A stretch of DNA of 64,000 nucleotides from Jeongeupia wiesaeckerbachi (GTDB lineage: Bacteria > Pseudomonadota > Gammaproteobacteria > Burkholderiales > Chitinibacteraceae). The notes beneath the pieces were generated by a model. The model saw nothing but the letters and a program-made list of their open reading frames with translations. It made no database searches and was not told the origin of the DNA. Positions 16,497 to 25,218 of the stretch are shown here, in pieces. Every line of letters begins with the position of its first letter. Within the stretch, counting starts at the first letter, position 1. The stretch lies in assembly GCF_050916355.1 (NCBI RefSeq), contig NZ_CP136946.1:3348001-3412000 (forward strand), given 5' to 3'. A program made the translations under genes and the position numbers.

Positions 16497-17076
16497 TCGC
16501 ATACCGGCAGCCCCCAGGGCCTGCCCTCATCGGGGCTTGGCGACGCCGCATTTCGTACGACTTGCAAACGATGCCCCAACACATGTCCGCCACGCGCGGC
16601 AATGGTGCCGTTTCGCAACAGGCCTACACCGGGGTCATGGCGGTCTTTTTTGGACAACTGCACGTACGGACGCTCAGCCTTCCGTGGGATCACAACCTAG
16701 CCCATTGCTGTCCGCGAGACCGACTACCGCTTGCCGCTGTTGATCGCGCCGCGAAGCGCCTTAGTTGTAGCTAGCCGCGCACAGCCATTGCCTCACGCTC
16801 AATCCAAATCGCGGCAAGATGGCTTTGCTATTGAAAGAGCGACGCTTTTTAGCGAAACGAGGTTCAATCAGACGAGACCGCACCGCTGCAATCGGGATAC
16901 GTGCTTCGAAATAACTCGGCCAGCACCCGCAATCGAACGACAATGTCTCAAGCAGGACAAACCCACGAGAATCAGGGAGGGGAGAAATGGCTAGCGGCGG
17001 AATTTGCCGCAGAGAAAAAGCGCAAACTGCGCTACAACTGCTAGCGACGGGTAGCTCACGACGAGGTGAGCGGACG
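16497..17076. other. Gene-free stretch before tRNA-Arg
   Basis: About 580 bp with no convincing reading frame, ribosome site or recognisable domain on either strand. Codon and base patterns are less ordered than in the flanking genes. It could be eroded coding sequence, but I see nothing that identifies it. Confidence 0.5.
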
Positions 17077-17110
17077 TAAAAAAGGGCCTAACCGCTAAGG
17101 TTAAGCCCTT
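17077..17110 (-). terminator. Terminator of tRNA-Arg
   Basis: Read on the minus strand: AAGGGCTTAACC, loop TTAGC, GGTTAGGCCCTT, then T-run. The 12-bp stem has one G-T pair and ends 7 bases after the CCA end of the tRNA. Confidence 0.9.
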
Positions 17111-17117
17111 GTTTTAC

Positions 17118-17194
17118 TGGTGCGCCCGACAGGGATCGAACCTGTGACCTTCAGCTTCGGAAACTGACACTCTATCCAACTGAGCTACGGACGC
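17118..17194 (-). tRNA. tRNA-Arg (anticodon CCG)
   Basis: 77 nt including an encoded CCA. Acceptor GCGTCCG pairs with CGGGCGC (one G-T), D-arm GCTC/GAGT, anticodon stem TCAGT/GCTGA around the loop TTCCGAA, and T-arm ACAGG TTCGATC CCTGT. The anticodon CCG reads CGG. Confidence 0.97.
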
Positions 17195-17210
17195 AACGCC
17201 AAGGGGAGCG

Positions 17211-17239
17211 ATCATAGCGTGTCGCTGCACGCGCGTCTA
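17211..17239 (-). promoter_or_regulatory. tRNA-Arg promoter
   Basis: On the minus strand: TAGACG (17234-17239), 17 bp, TATGAT (17211-17216), then a C-rich discriminator (CGCTCCCC) typical of stable RNA promoters, just before the mature 5' end at 17194. Confidence 0.7.
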
Positions 17240-17270
17240 CACGCGACTTTATGATGGGCGTCTTTGCCGG

Positions 17271-17276
17271 TATAAT
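17271..17276 (+). promoter_or_regulatory. -10 hexamer TATAAT of the di-heme cytochrome gene
   Basis: Consensus TATAAT 67 bp before the ATG at 17344. The -35 region (TTTATG, 17-bp spacing) is weak. Confidence 0.5.
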
Positions 17277-17343
17277 TGCCGCCACAAAAATAGGTACTTC
17301 TGCAGTTCCACAAACAAGACTTCAATTGCATAGGGATGGCAGC

Positions 17344-18090
17344 ATGAGCGGCTCCAACGCATCTGCGGCAAAAAGCGTCGTCGGTCTGATCCTGACCGCG
17401 CTCGTCGGTATTCCGGTATTCATCTATCTCGTGGTGAAACTGTTCACCTCGGGCAGCGGCATCGATCTGGGCAGCAACACGATGACCGGTGAAGCCATTG
17501 CGTCGCGGCTGATGCCAGTGGGCCACACCAAGATCGTCGACAGCGCGCCGCCGGGACAACGTACCGGCAAGTCGGTGTACGAAGCGATCTGTCTTTCCTG
17601 TCATGCCACGGGCCTGTCGGGCTCGCCGAAGTTCGGCGATGCCGCCGCCTGGGCGCCGCGGATCAGCAAGGGTTTCGAAACGCTGTGGACCCATGCAATC
17701 AAGGGCTTCAACGCCATGCCGGCCAAGGGTGGCTCGCCCGACCTGTCGGACGATGAAGTGAAGCGCGCGGTCGCCTTCATGGCCAACGCTGGCGGCGCCA
17801 AATTCACCGAACCGCCGGTTGCCGGTGGTGCGGGTGGCGCAGTGGATCCGGCGACAAAGGGCAAGGAAATCTACGAGTCGACCTGCATTGCCTGCCACGG
17901 CAGCGGTGCAGCCGGTGCGCCGAAATTTGGCGACAAGGCCGCTTGGGGCCCACGCCTGAAGGAAGGGGCCGACGCCGCCGTTGCCATCGGCATCAAGGGG
18001 CTGAACGCGATGCCGCCCAAAGGTGGTTATGCCGGTTCCGACGAGGAATTCAAGGCCGCAGCGTTGTATATGATCGGCCAAGTAAAGTAA
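17344..18090 (+). CDS. Membrane-anchored di-heme cytochrome c5-type protein
   Basis: 248 aa: an N-terminal membrane anchor (SVVGLILTALVGIPVFIYLVV) and two cytochrome c5-like domains in tandem. Heme sites are CLSCH (about residue 82) and CIACH (about residue 181), each followed by a matching block (PKFGDAAAWAPR / PKFGDKAAWGPR) and a Met ligand region NAMPAKGG / NAMPPKGG. The near-repeat shows internal duplication. Such proteins pass electrons to cytochrome cbb3 or other oxidases in Neisseriales (compare c4/c5). An AGGGA ribosome site precedes the start. A terminator follows. Confidence 0.9.
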   Translation: MSGSNASAAKSVVGLILTALVGIPVFIYLVVKLFTSGSGIDLGSNTMTGEAIASRLMPVGHTKIVDSAPPGQRTGKSVYEAICLSCHATGLSGSPKFGDAAAWAPRISKGFETLWTHAIKGFNAMPAKGGSPDLSDDEVKRAVAFMANAGGAKFTEPPVAGGAGGAVDPATKGKEIYESTCIACHGSGAAGAPKFGDKAAWGPRLKEGADAAVAIGIKGLNAMPPKGGYAGSDEEFKAAALYMIGQVK

Positions 18091-18111
18091 CAAGGTATCT
18101 ACCAGTTGAAG

Positions 18112-18137
18112 AAACGGGCGGCCTGACCGCCCGTTTT
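18112..18137 (+). terminator. Terminator of the di-heme cytochrome gene
   Basis: AAACGGGCGG / CCGCCCGTTT, a perfect 10-bp stem with the loop CCTGA, then TTTGCTTTTT. Confidence 0.88.
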
Positions 18138-18156
18138 GCTTTTTGGGAGTATTGAA

Positions 18157-18636
18157 ATGTCTTTTGCCATTCGCAGCGCGCGACCGGATGACGTTGCCGA
18201 AATCCTGACCATGATCCGTGAGCTGGCCGAGTTCGAAGCCCTTGCCCACCTGGTCAGCGCCGATGAAGCCAAGCTCGCCGCCAGCCTGTTCGGCCCCCAT
18301 CCGGCATGCGAATGCATCATCGGCGAACTGGCCGGCGAAACCGTCGCGTTTGCGCTGTTTTTCCACAACTACTCGACCTTCCTCGCCCGTCGCGGCCTGT
18401 ACCTCGAAGACCTGTATGTCCGGCCGGCCGCACGCGGTCGTGGCCATGCCCGGGCCATGATGACCCACTTGGCACAGCTGGCGCGCGAACGCGATTGCGG
18501 GCGCTTCGAATGGAGCGTGCTCGACTGGAATGCCAACGCGATCGGATTCTACGAATCGATCGGCGCTACCGTGCTGCCGGACTGGCGCGTTTGCCGCGTC
18601 ACCGGGCCAGCACTGGATGCACTAGCCGGCCGCTGA
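18157..18636 (+). CDS. GNAT N-acetyltransferase, diamine acetyltransferase-like
   Basis: 159 aa GNAT protein. It has the N-terminal FAIRSARPDDVAEILTMIREL helix, strand 4 plus acetyl-CoA loop LYLEDLYVRPAARGRGHARAMM (split here: LEDLYVRP and RGRGHA), and WSVLDWNANAIGFYESIGA, the pattern of spermidine/spermine-like N-acetyltransferases. The substrate is unproven; amines are plausible. GGGAG stands 8 bp before the ATG. Confidence 0.82.
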   Translation: MSFAIRSARPDDVAEILTMIRELAEFEALAHLVSADEAKLAASLFGPHPACECIIGELAGETVAFALFFHNYSTFLARRGLYLEDLYVRPAARGRGHARAMMTHLAQLARERDCGRFEWSVLDWNANAIGFYESIGATVLPDWRVCRVTGPALDALAGR

Positions 18637-18646
18637 CACACCGGAA

Positions 18647-18674
18647 CCACCTCTCTTTCGGGTTTCCGAGGTGG
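18647..18674 (+). other. Hairpin in the leader of sugE
   Basis: CCACCTC (18647-18653) and GAGGTGG (18668-18674) with a 14-base loop, then TCTGTTGTTT. It may end the acetyltransferase transcript or be part of the sugE leader. The double ACGR-loop hairpins of the guanidine-II riboswitch are not present. Confidence 0.35.
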
Positions 18675-18712
18675 ATCTGTTGTTTCCGAGCCCGTATTAC
18701 CTTGGAGCAATC

Positions 18713-19033
18713 ATGACCAATTACTGGCTCGTCCTCGGCATCGCCGTCTTCACCGAGATCATCTGGGCGCTGTCGCTCAAGTACGTGCAGCTGCACCCCA
18801 ATCCGTGGGTCATCGGCGGTTCGGTCGGCTTGTCATTCCTGAATATGGCATTGCTATCGTTCGCGATGAAAGGCATTCCCGCCGGTACGGCCTACGCAAT
18901 CTGGACCGGGCTTGGCGCCGTCGGCGTGACCATCGGCGGCATCATCTGGTTCGGCGATCCGCTCGGCCCGGTTCGGGTGTTCTTTCTTGCGCTGATCGTC
19001 ACCGGGGTGGTCGGCCTGAAAATGGCCTCATGA
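18713..19033 (+). CDS. sugE: SMR transporter SugE/Gdx (guanidinium exporter type)
   Basis: Four-helix small multidrug resistance protein, 106 aa. Glu near residue 13 (AVFTEIIWALSLKYV) is the proton/cation-coupling residue. YAIWTGLGAVGV and the ending VGLKMAS match the SugE/Gdx branch rather than EmrE, so guanidinium/H+ antiport is the likely role by family. A TTGGAG ribosome site precedes the ATG at 18713. Works as a dual-topology dimer in the inner membrane in studied homologues. Confidence 0.87.
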   Translation: MTNYWLVLGIAVFTEIIWALSLKYVQLHPNPWVIGGSVGLSFLNMALLSFAMKGIPAGTAYAIWTGLGAVGVTIGGIIWFGDPLGPVRVFFLALIVTGVVGLKMAS

Positions 19034-19058
19034 AAAAAGCCGGCTCTGCCGGCTTTTT
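19034..19058 (+). terminator. Terminator of sugE
   Basis: AAAAAGCCGGC / GCCGGCTTTTT, an 11-bp stem with the loop TCT, overlapping the stop codon by no more than one base. It can also serve the converging hydrolase gene. Confidence 0.9.
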
Positions 19059-19076
19059 CGTGCGTGGCGCAGCGCG

Positions 19077-19937
19077 CTAAACGCCGTGCTGCTTGAACCA
19101 AGACAGCATTTTCTGCCAGCCGTCGCGCGCCGCTGCTTCGTTGTAGCTGGGACGGTAATCGGCATTGAAGCCGTGCCCGGCATCGGGGTAGACGATGATA
19201 TCGGTCGGCGCCTTGGTTGCCTTCAGCGCGGCACGCATTTGCGCAATCGATTCGGCCGAGATGCCCTTGTCTTGCCCGCCGTACAGGCCCAGCACCGGCA
19301 TTCTGATCTCGGCAGCCACATCCAGCGGCTGCTTCGGCGTATTGGCCGATACCGTGCCGGCAAGGCGCCCGTACCACACCACCGCCGCCTTCAGCGGCGG
19401 GTTGCGTGCAGCGTAAAGCCAGACAATTCGTCCTCCCCAGCAAAAGCCGGTGATGGCCATGCGCTTGGCATCGCCACCATTGCGCGACGCCCAGGCGACG
19501 GTGGCATCCAGATCGGACAATACCTGCGCATCAGGCACGCTCATCACCAGTTTCATCAGTTGGTCGACTTCGGGAAGTTTGCGCGGATCCCCCTGGCGGA
19601 AGTACAGCTCGGGCGCGATCGCCAGATAACCGCTCTTGGCCAGCCGTCGGCACACCGCCTGGATGTGCTCGTGAACGCCAAAAATTTCCTGCACGACGAT
19701 GACCGTCGGCAGCGGCGCCTTCGCACCTTCGGGCATCGCCCGATACGCTGGCAGCATCACGCCCCCGGCAGCCGGAATCTGCACGGTATCGACCTTCAAG
19801 CCACCTTCATCGGTGTCGATCGTCGTCGCCGCAACCGGACGGACCGCTAGGGCAAATCCGGCGGCGATCGCGCCGGATATGAAAACGCGCCGGGACGCAT
19901 CGTCCGGCGCGTTGGGGCTGACTAGGTCATCGTTCAC
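19077..19937 (-). CDS. Dienelactone hydrolase family protein, Tat-exported
   Basis: 286 aa alpha/beta hydrolase. A twin-arginine signal is visible (DASRRVFISGAIAAGFALAV, cleavage near PVAA), so the enzyme is probably folded before export. Catalytic residues: nucleophile Cys in GFCWGGR, Asp in YGGQDKG, His in PDAGHGFN, the DLH triad. The start is taken as GTG at 19937 (VNDDLVS), preceded by CCGGAG at proper distance; an ATG far upstream would lack a ribosome site. Natural substrate unknown; the usual family reaction is hydrolysis of dienelactone to maleylacetate. Confidence 0.85.
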   Translation of the reverse strand: MNDDLVSPNAPDDASRRVFISGAIAAGFALAVRPVAATTIDTDEGGLKVDTVQIPAAGGVMLPAYRAMPEGAKAPLPTVIVVQEIFGVHEHIQAVCRRLAKSGYLAIAPELYFRQGDPRKLPEVDQLMKLVMSVPDAQVLSDLDATVAWASRNGGDAKRMAITGFCWGGRIVWLYAARNPPLKAAVVWYGRLAGTVSANTPKQPLDVAAEIRMPVLGLYGGQDKGISAESIAQMRAALKATKAPTDIIVYPDAGHGFNADYRPSYNEAAARDGWQKMLSWFKQHGV

Positions 19938-19983
19938 GGCTGACTCCGGGTCACTGATTGCTACCCAGCATAGCCGAGATCGT

Positions 19984-21441
19984 TCAGGCTGCCGGCACCG
20001 CCGCGACAGCCGCCTTGAGCAGCGACCAGAATTTTTCGACCGATGCGACCTCGACCCGCTCATCGGGCGAATGCGCGCCACGGATCGTCGGACCGAACGA
20101 CACCATGTCCATGTCCGGGTATTTGGCGGCGATCAAGCCGCATTCGAGTCCGGCATGGATCACTTCGACCGCAAGCTCATCATCAAATTGCGTCCGATAG
20201 ACCTGCTTCAGCAGCGCCAATGCCGGCGACGCCGGATCGGGCGCCCAACCCGGATATTCGCCGCTTTCGATCACCACGGCACCAGCCAGACGGCCGGTGG
20301 CGCGCAGCTTGCGCTTGATATCGGACAGGCCGTAGGCATTCAGCGATCGGGCCATCGTCACCGCCTCGAAGCCATGAACGACATCGATGTGGACGACGCC
20401 CAGATTGGCCGAGGTCTCCACCACGCCTTCGATGTCCGGGCTCCAGCGGAATACGCCATGATGAGTGGCCACCAGCAGCTCCATCGACGTACGACTGCAG
20501 TTTTCGCTCAGCGCCTGCATCGCGTCGACCGGCGCCACCGCCAGTTGCACGTTCGGTTCGACCTGGCGCAGCCGCACCGACAGTCCGTCGCGCCATTGGC
20601 CGACCAGATCGTCGAGCCAGGGCACAGCGCCCGCCGGCAAGGCCAGCGTCACAAAGGCTTCGCGCGGCAAGGCATTGCGCAGCGTCCCGCCACGCATCGA
20701 CACAATGCGTGCGCCGTAGCGCTCGATTGCATCAAGTGCCAGATGCGCCAGCGCGCGGATCGGGCTGCCGTGCTGCTTGTGGATGTCGGCACCGGAATGG
20801 CCACCGCGGAAGCCGGTCAGCGCCACCTCAATGGCTCGCCAGTCGGCCGGCAAGGACTCGAACTGGGTCGCGCGCTTGTACGTCACGTCCACGCCACCGG
20901 CACAGCCGATGTAGCACTGCCCCCATTCCTCGGTATCGAGGTTGAACAACAGCGTGCCTTGCAGCCAGCCCGCGCGCAGCGCCTGAACGCCGCTCATGCC
21001 GGCTTCTTCGTCCAGCGTCAGCAAGACCTCAAGCGGGCCATGCGGAATGTCGTCCGCCTCGAGCAGCGCCAGTGCCGCGGCGACGCCGATGCCGTTGTCG
21101 GCCCCCAGCGTCGTGCCGTCGGCATGCACCCAGCCGTCCAGCAATCGCGTCTGGATCGGATCACGGTGGAAATCATGCCCCCGCCCTTCATTTTGCTGGG
21201 TCACCATATCGAGGTGGCCTTGCAGCACCACGCCAACGCGACCTTCCATGCCCTGGCTCGCCGGCTTGCGGATCAGCAGATTGCCGGCCTCATCAAGCTC
21301 CGCAACCAAGCCACGCCCCAGCGCCCAGTCGCGCAGATAGTCCCGCAGCGCGGCTTCGTGCTTGGACGGGCGCGGAAAGCTGCACAGCGTGGCGAAGTGG
21401 CGCCAAAGGGCGTCGGGCTTGAGGTCTGCAACGGCGTTCAT
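19984..21441 (-). CDS. pepD: Aminoacyl-histidine dipeptidase PepD
   Basis: M20-family metallopeptidase (485 aa, the usual PepD length) that cleaves Xaa-His and other dipeptides in the cytoplasm. Visible are the metal-site motifs GHLDMVTQ, GADNGIGVAAALALLE and LDEEAGMSG, FRGGHSGADIHK of the lid domain, and near the end VIHAGLECG and GPTIRGAHSPDERV. No operon partners. Confidence 0.93.
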   Translation of the reverse strand: MNAVADLKPDALWRHFATLCSFPRPSKHEAALRDYLRDWALGRGLVAELDEAGNLLIRKPASQGMEGRVGVVLQGHLDMVTQQNEGRGHDFHRDPIQTRLLDGWVHADGTTLGADNGIGVAAALALLEADDIPHGPLEVLLTLDEEAGMSGVQALRAGWLQGTLLFNLDTEEWGQCYIGCAGGVDVTYKRATQFESLPADWRAIEVALTGFRGGHSGADIHKQHGSPIRALAHLALDAIERYGARIVSMRGGTLRNALPREAFVTLALPAGAVPWLDDLVGQWRDGLSVRLRQVEPNVQLAVAPVDAMQALSENCSRTSMELLVATHHGVFRWSPDIEGVVETSANLGVVHIDVVHGFEAVTMARSLNAYGLSDIKRKLRATGRLAGAVVIESGEYPGWAPDPASPALALLKQVYRTQFDDELAVEVIHAGLECGLIAAKYPDMDMVSFGPTIRGAHSPDERVEVASVEKFWSLLKAAVAAVPAA

Positions 21442-21703
21442 GGGTCGGCTCGCGGGTTGTCAGGTACGGTTAAGGAGCTGTCGATATTAATCCCCTAGCC
21501 GTAGTACGTCGTGTGATGGATTACCACGAGGCGCACTTTTCGTTGCAAGTGGCTGATATTTACGCAAGCTGCCTCATGATCCAGCGCTTTGCGCACCGTT
21601 CAACGCAGCAATCGACCGGCGAGCGCCCGCCCCGGCATGCCGACGTCCGCCACACCAGTAGCAGCACGCACTATGCTGAAGCATTGTCGTTCGGGATGCG
21701 GCC

Positions 21704-22513
21704 ATGGACAACGCAGCCTTCTTTGCCTCGCTGTGGGACGACTACATTGCGATCGCGCCGCAATCAGCCCGCATCCACGCGCTGTTTGCCGCCGACAATC
21801 CCACCGTCATCAACGATCACGTCGCGTTTCGCACCTTCGACACCGGCCCGCTTAGTCTGGCCCGGCTCGAACCCAGGCTGTTCGACCTGGGCTACCGGCG
21901 CCATGCGCCCTATTCCTTTCCCGACAAGCACTTGTCCGCATGGGGCTATGTGCCAGCCGATCCGGACGCGCCGCTGATCTTCCTGTCGGAGCTGCACGTC
22001 AGCGCATTGTCGACGGTGGCGCAGGACATCCTCACGCCGATGTTCGACAGCATCGACCCGGCGCTCGCCGATACCCCCGCCGTATTCAGCGCCGGCCGCG
22101 TCTGGCCGGCGATCAGTTACAGCAACTACCGGACCCTGGCGATGGAAAGCGAATACGCCGGCTGGCTGGCGGCATTGGGCCTGCACGCTAACCATTTCAC
22201 CGTTGCCGTGCACCGGCTGCAGGCGCCCACGACGCTCGAAGACGTGGTCGAGCGCGTCCGCGCCGCCGGTTTTGCAATCAACGACGCAGGCGGTGAGATC
22301 AAGGGCACGCCGGCCGAGCTGCTCGAACAGGCCGCCACGCTGGCCGATCGCCAGCCGGTCGCCTTCGCCGGTGGCGAAATGCATGTGGTGCCGACGTGTT
22401 ATTACGAATTTGCCCGCCGCTATCCCGATGTCGATGGCCGCCTGTACCAGGGCTTCGTCGCGGCGAGCGCCAGCCGGATTTTCGAATCGACCCACCGGAA
22501 CCCGCGCCAATGA
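21704..22513 (+). CDS. DUF1338 protein, probable 2-oxoadipate dioxygenase/decarboxylase
   Basis: 269 aa member of the DUF1338/HglS group. By family knowledge, HglS is an Fe(II) enzyme that turns 2-oxoadipate into D-2-hydroxyglutarate in lysine breakdown. Visible: NDHVAFRTFD with a His and Arg pair near residues 39-43, YSFPDKHLSAWGY, a second His block GLHANHFTVAVHR and the C-terminal GEMHVVPTCYYEFARRYP. It is the short form (about 270 aa against about 460 in Pseudomonas HglS). The stop overlaps the next start (ATGA), and the two following genes act earlier in the same pathway, which supports the call. Confidence 0.8.
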   Translation: MDNAAFFASLWDDYIAIAPQSARIHALFAADNPTVINDHVAFRTFDTGPLSLARLEPRLFDLGYRRHAPYSFPDKHLSAWGYVPADPDAPLIFLSELHVSALSTVAQDILTPMFDSIDPALADTPAVFSAGRVWPAISYSNYRTLAMESEYAGWLAALGLHANHFTVAVHRLQAPTTLEDVVERVRAAGFAINDAGGEIKGTPAELLEQAATLADRQPVAFAGGEMHVVPTCYYEFARRYPDVDGRLYQGFVAASASRIFESTHRNPRQ

Positions 22514-23634
22514 CACCGGTGCTGATCATCGGCGCCGGCAAAATCGGCGCCAGCATCGCCAAACTGCTGGTCCACAGCGGCGATTACGACGTCACCCTCG
22601 CCGACCGTGACGCCGCGGCCTTGCAGCGCATGGCCGCCCGGGCACCGGTCCGCACCCGTGAACTCCGCACCAGCGACGCAGCGAGCCTTGCCGACTGCCT
22701 CAAGGGCCAAGCCGCCGTGCTGTCGGCCACCAGCTTCGACGCCAATCCGGCCATCGCCCGCGCCGCACTCGCCAGTGGCGCCAGCTATTTCGATCTGACC
22801 GAGGATGTTGCTACCACGCGCAAGATCCGCCGCCTGGCCGAGCATGCGGCGCAGCGGCAAATCTTCATGCCGCAATGCGGCCTGGCCCCGGGATTCATCG
22901 GCATCCTCGCCGCCGACCTCGCCCGCCGCTTCGACACGCTCGATACCGTAAAAATGCGCGTCGGCGCGTTGCCGCAGTATCCGAACAACCCGATCATGTA
23001 CAACCTGACCTGGTCGACCGACGGCCTGATCAACGAGTACTGCAATGCCTGCGAAGCGATCGTCGACGGCCAGCGCCGCGAGGTTCAGGCGCTCGAAGGG
23101 CTGGAGCATTTCGCACTCGACGGGCTCGAATACGAAGCCTTCAACACCTCCGGCGGTCTCGGCACCCTGTGCGAAACACTGGCCCGCCGGGTGCATACGC
23201 TCAATTACAAGACGGTGCGCTATGCCGGCCACCGCTACCTGATGGACTTTCTCGTCAACGGCCTGCGCCTGGGCGCCAGCCGTTCCGGCCGGCGTCAGCT
23301 CAAGACCCTGCTCGAGCACGCGGTCCCGATCACCTTGCAGGATGTCGTACTGGTATTCGTCTCGGTGTCGGGGATGATCGACGGTCAGTTCCGCCAGATC
23401 ACCGACGCCCGCAAGATCTACCACCGCGAGCTGTTCGGCGAGGCCTGGAGCGCAATCCAGCTCACCACCGCCGCCAGCGCCTGCGCGGTGCTCGATCTGC
23501 ACTTCGACGGCGAACTCAACGATGGCAGCCACGGCTTCGTCGCCCAGGAACAGGTTCCGCTCGACCGCTTCCTCGCCAACCGCTTCGGTCGGTATTACGC
23601 GATCGACCGATATGCAGAAGAAATCCCGATCTGA
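22510..23634 (+). CDS. Saccharopine dehydrogenase-family oxidoreductase, probable lysine 6-dehydrogenase
   Basis: 374 aa. N-terminal NAD(P)-binding fold starts VLIIGAGKIGASIAKLL; CGLAPGFIGILAADLARRF is the catalytic/lysine-binding block of saccharopine/lysine dehydrogenases; the C-terminal domain has YKTVRYAGHRYLMDFL. Size and neighbours fit L-lysine 6-dehydrogenase (EC 1.4.1.18), which makes allysine/piperideine-6-carboxylate, the substrate of the next gene's ALDH. A saccharopine-forming or -cleaving role cannot be excluded. Overlaps the upstream gene by 4 bp. Confidence 0.78.
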   Translation: MTPVLIIGAGKIGASIAKLLVHSGDYDVTLADRDAAALQRMAARAPVRTRELRTSDAASLADCLKGQAAVLSATSFDANPAIARAALASGASYFDLTEDVATTRKIRRLAEHAAQRQIFMPQCGLAPGFIGILAADLARRFDTLDTVKMRVGALPQYPNNPIMYNLTWSTDGLINEYCNACEAIVDGQRREVQALEGLEHFALDGLEYEAFNTSGGLGTLCETLARRVHTLNYKTVRYAGHRYLMDFLVNGLRLGASRSGRRQLKTLLEHAVPITLQDVVLVFVSVSGMIDGQFRQITDARKIYHRELFGEAWSAIQLTTAASACAVLDLHFDGELNDGSHGFVAQEQVPLDRFLANRFGRYYAIDRYAEEIPI

Positions 23635-23661
23635 CGCGACCCGCGTCACGCGGAGGTCACC

Positions 23662-25218
23662 ATGTACACCTTGACCGATCTCATCGCCCCGCTGGGGCTC
23701 GCCCGGTGGCAACAGGCCGACTGCTGGCCCGGCGCCGTCATCGACGGCATTGCCCACTACCCGTCAACGCCGTCACGCCAGCTACAAAGCCCGATCGATG
23801 CGCAAGACCACGGCAAGCTGCTGCCCGCCAGCGCGGTCGAAGTCAGGGCCGCCGTCGGCTGCGCCATGGTGGCCTTCGAGACGTGGCGCGAAGTCCCCGC
23901 CCCGCGGCGCGGCGAGCTGGTCCGACGCATCGGCGAAGCGGTTCGCAATCACAAGACCCTGCTGGCGCAGCTGATCACGCTCGAGACCGGCAAGATCGGC
24001 AGCGAAGCCGAGGGCGAGGTGCAGGAGTGGATCGACGTCTGCGACTACGCCGCCGGCCTGTCACGGCAACTGCATGGGCTGACCATCGCCAGCGAGCGTC
24101 CGCAGCACCGGCTGCTTGAGCAATGGCATCCGCTCGGCGTTGTCGGCGTCATCAGCGCATTCAACTTCCCGGTGGCCGTATGGGCCTGGAATGCAATGCT
24201 GGCACTGGTCTGCGGCGATGCCGTTGTGTGGAAGCCGTCGGAGAAAACGCCACTCAGCGCACTGGCCGCGACGGCGCTGGTGCTCGACGCGCTGCGCGAC
24301 TTCGACGGTGCACCCAGCGGGCTGATCCAGCTGGTACAGGGCGATGCCAGCGTCGGCGAGTATCTGGCCGGCGACCGTCACGTCTCGCTGATCTCGGCCA
24401 CTGGCTCGGTCGCCATGGGACGGGCGGTGGCGCAACACGCCGCGGCGCGGCTGGGGCGCAGCCTGCTCGAACTCGGCGGCAACAATGCAGCCATCGTCAC
24501 GCCCAGCGCCGATCTCGAACTGGCCACGCGCGCCATCGTTTTTTCCGCAGCCGGCACTTGCGGCCAGCGCTGCACCAGCCTGCGCCGGCTCTTCGTTCAC
24601 GAGGACATTGCCGATGCACTGCAGGAAAAACTCATCACCGCCTACCAGCACCTGAGCATCGGCGATCCGCGCCTGCCGGCGACGCTGGTCGGCCCGCTGA
24701 TCGACGAGGCGGCGATGAAGCGCATGCACGCGGCGCTGACACGCGCCGAAATCGAGGGGGGGCGCATTCTGATCGGCGGTGGGCAGGTCCGTGCCGGCGG
24801 CAACATTCCCGATGGCGGTTGCTACGTCCGGCCCGCCCTGCTGGCGATGCCCGAACAAACCGACGTCGTCCACGAGGAAACCTTTGCGCCGCTGCTTTAC
24901 CTGATGCGCTATGCGCGGCTGAGCGATGCGATTGCGCTGAACAACGCCGTATCCCAAGGCTTGTCGAGCGCGATCTTCACCACCGATCTGCGCGAAGCCG
25001 GCGCCTTCATCGGCCCGGCCGGCTCCGATTGCGGGCTTGCCAACGTCAACGTCGGCACCTCGGGCGCCGAAATCGGCGGCGCTTTCGGTGGCGAAAAAGA
25101 CACCGGCGGTGGCCGCGAATCGGGCTCGGACGCGTGGAAGCACTATATGCGCCGCGCGACCAACACCCTCAACGACGGCCACGCCCTGCCGCTGGCGCAA
25201 GGCGTGCGCTTCGGCTGA
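23662..25218 (+). CDS. amaB: Aldehyde dehydrogenase ALDH7/AmaB type (aminoadipate semialdehyde)
   Basis: 518 aa NAD-dependent aldehyde dehydrogenase of the antiquitin group. Motifs: VISAFNFPVAVWAWN and KPSEKTPL (cofactor site), LELGGNNA with the general-base Glu, and AGTCGQRCTSLRRLF with the catalytic Cys, whose RCTSLRRL ending is diagnostic for ALDH7. Expected reaction: alpha-aminoadipate semialdehyde (in equilibrium with piperideine-6-carboxylate) to 2-aminoadipate. GGAGG precedes the ATG. Its stop abuts the stop of the gene on the opposite strand. Confidence 0.87.
   Translation: MYTLTDLIAPLGLARWQQADCWPGAVIDGIAHYPSTPSRQLQSPIDAQDHGKLLPASAVEVRAAVGCAMVAFETWREVPAPRRGELVRRIGEAVRNHKTLLAQLITLETGKIGSEAEGEVQEWIDVCDYAAGLSRQLHGLTIASERPQHRLLEQWHPLGVVGVISAFNFPVAVWAWNAMLALVCGDAVVWKPSEKTPLSALAATALVLDALRDFDGAPSGLIQLVQGDASVGEYLAGDRHVSLISATGSVAMGRAVAQHAAARLGRSLLELGGNNAAIVTPSADLELATRAIVFSAAGTCGQRCTSLRRLFVHEDIADALQEKLITAYQHLSIGDPRLPATLVGPLIDEAAMKRMHAALTRAEIEGGRILIGGGQVRAGGNIPDGGCYVRPALLAMPEQTDVVHEETFAPLLYLMRYARLSDAIALNNAVSQGLSSAIFTTDLREAGAFIGPAGSDCGLANVNVGTSGAEIGGAFGGEKDTGGGRESGSDAWKHYMRRATNTLNDGHALPLAQGVRFG

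Noticed and set aside
16761..16943. Possible transposase remnant on the minus strand near tRNA-Arg
   Set aside because: The short frame is basic but has no DDE or helix-turn-helix pattern and no inverted repeats around it.
18640..18712. Guanidine riboswitch in front of sugE
   Set aside because: Neither the paired ACGR-loop hairpins of guanidine-II nor the ykkC core could be found; only one simple stem is present.
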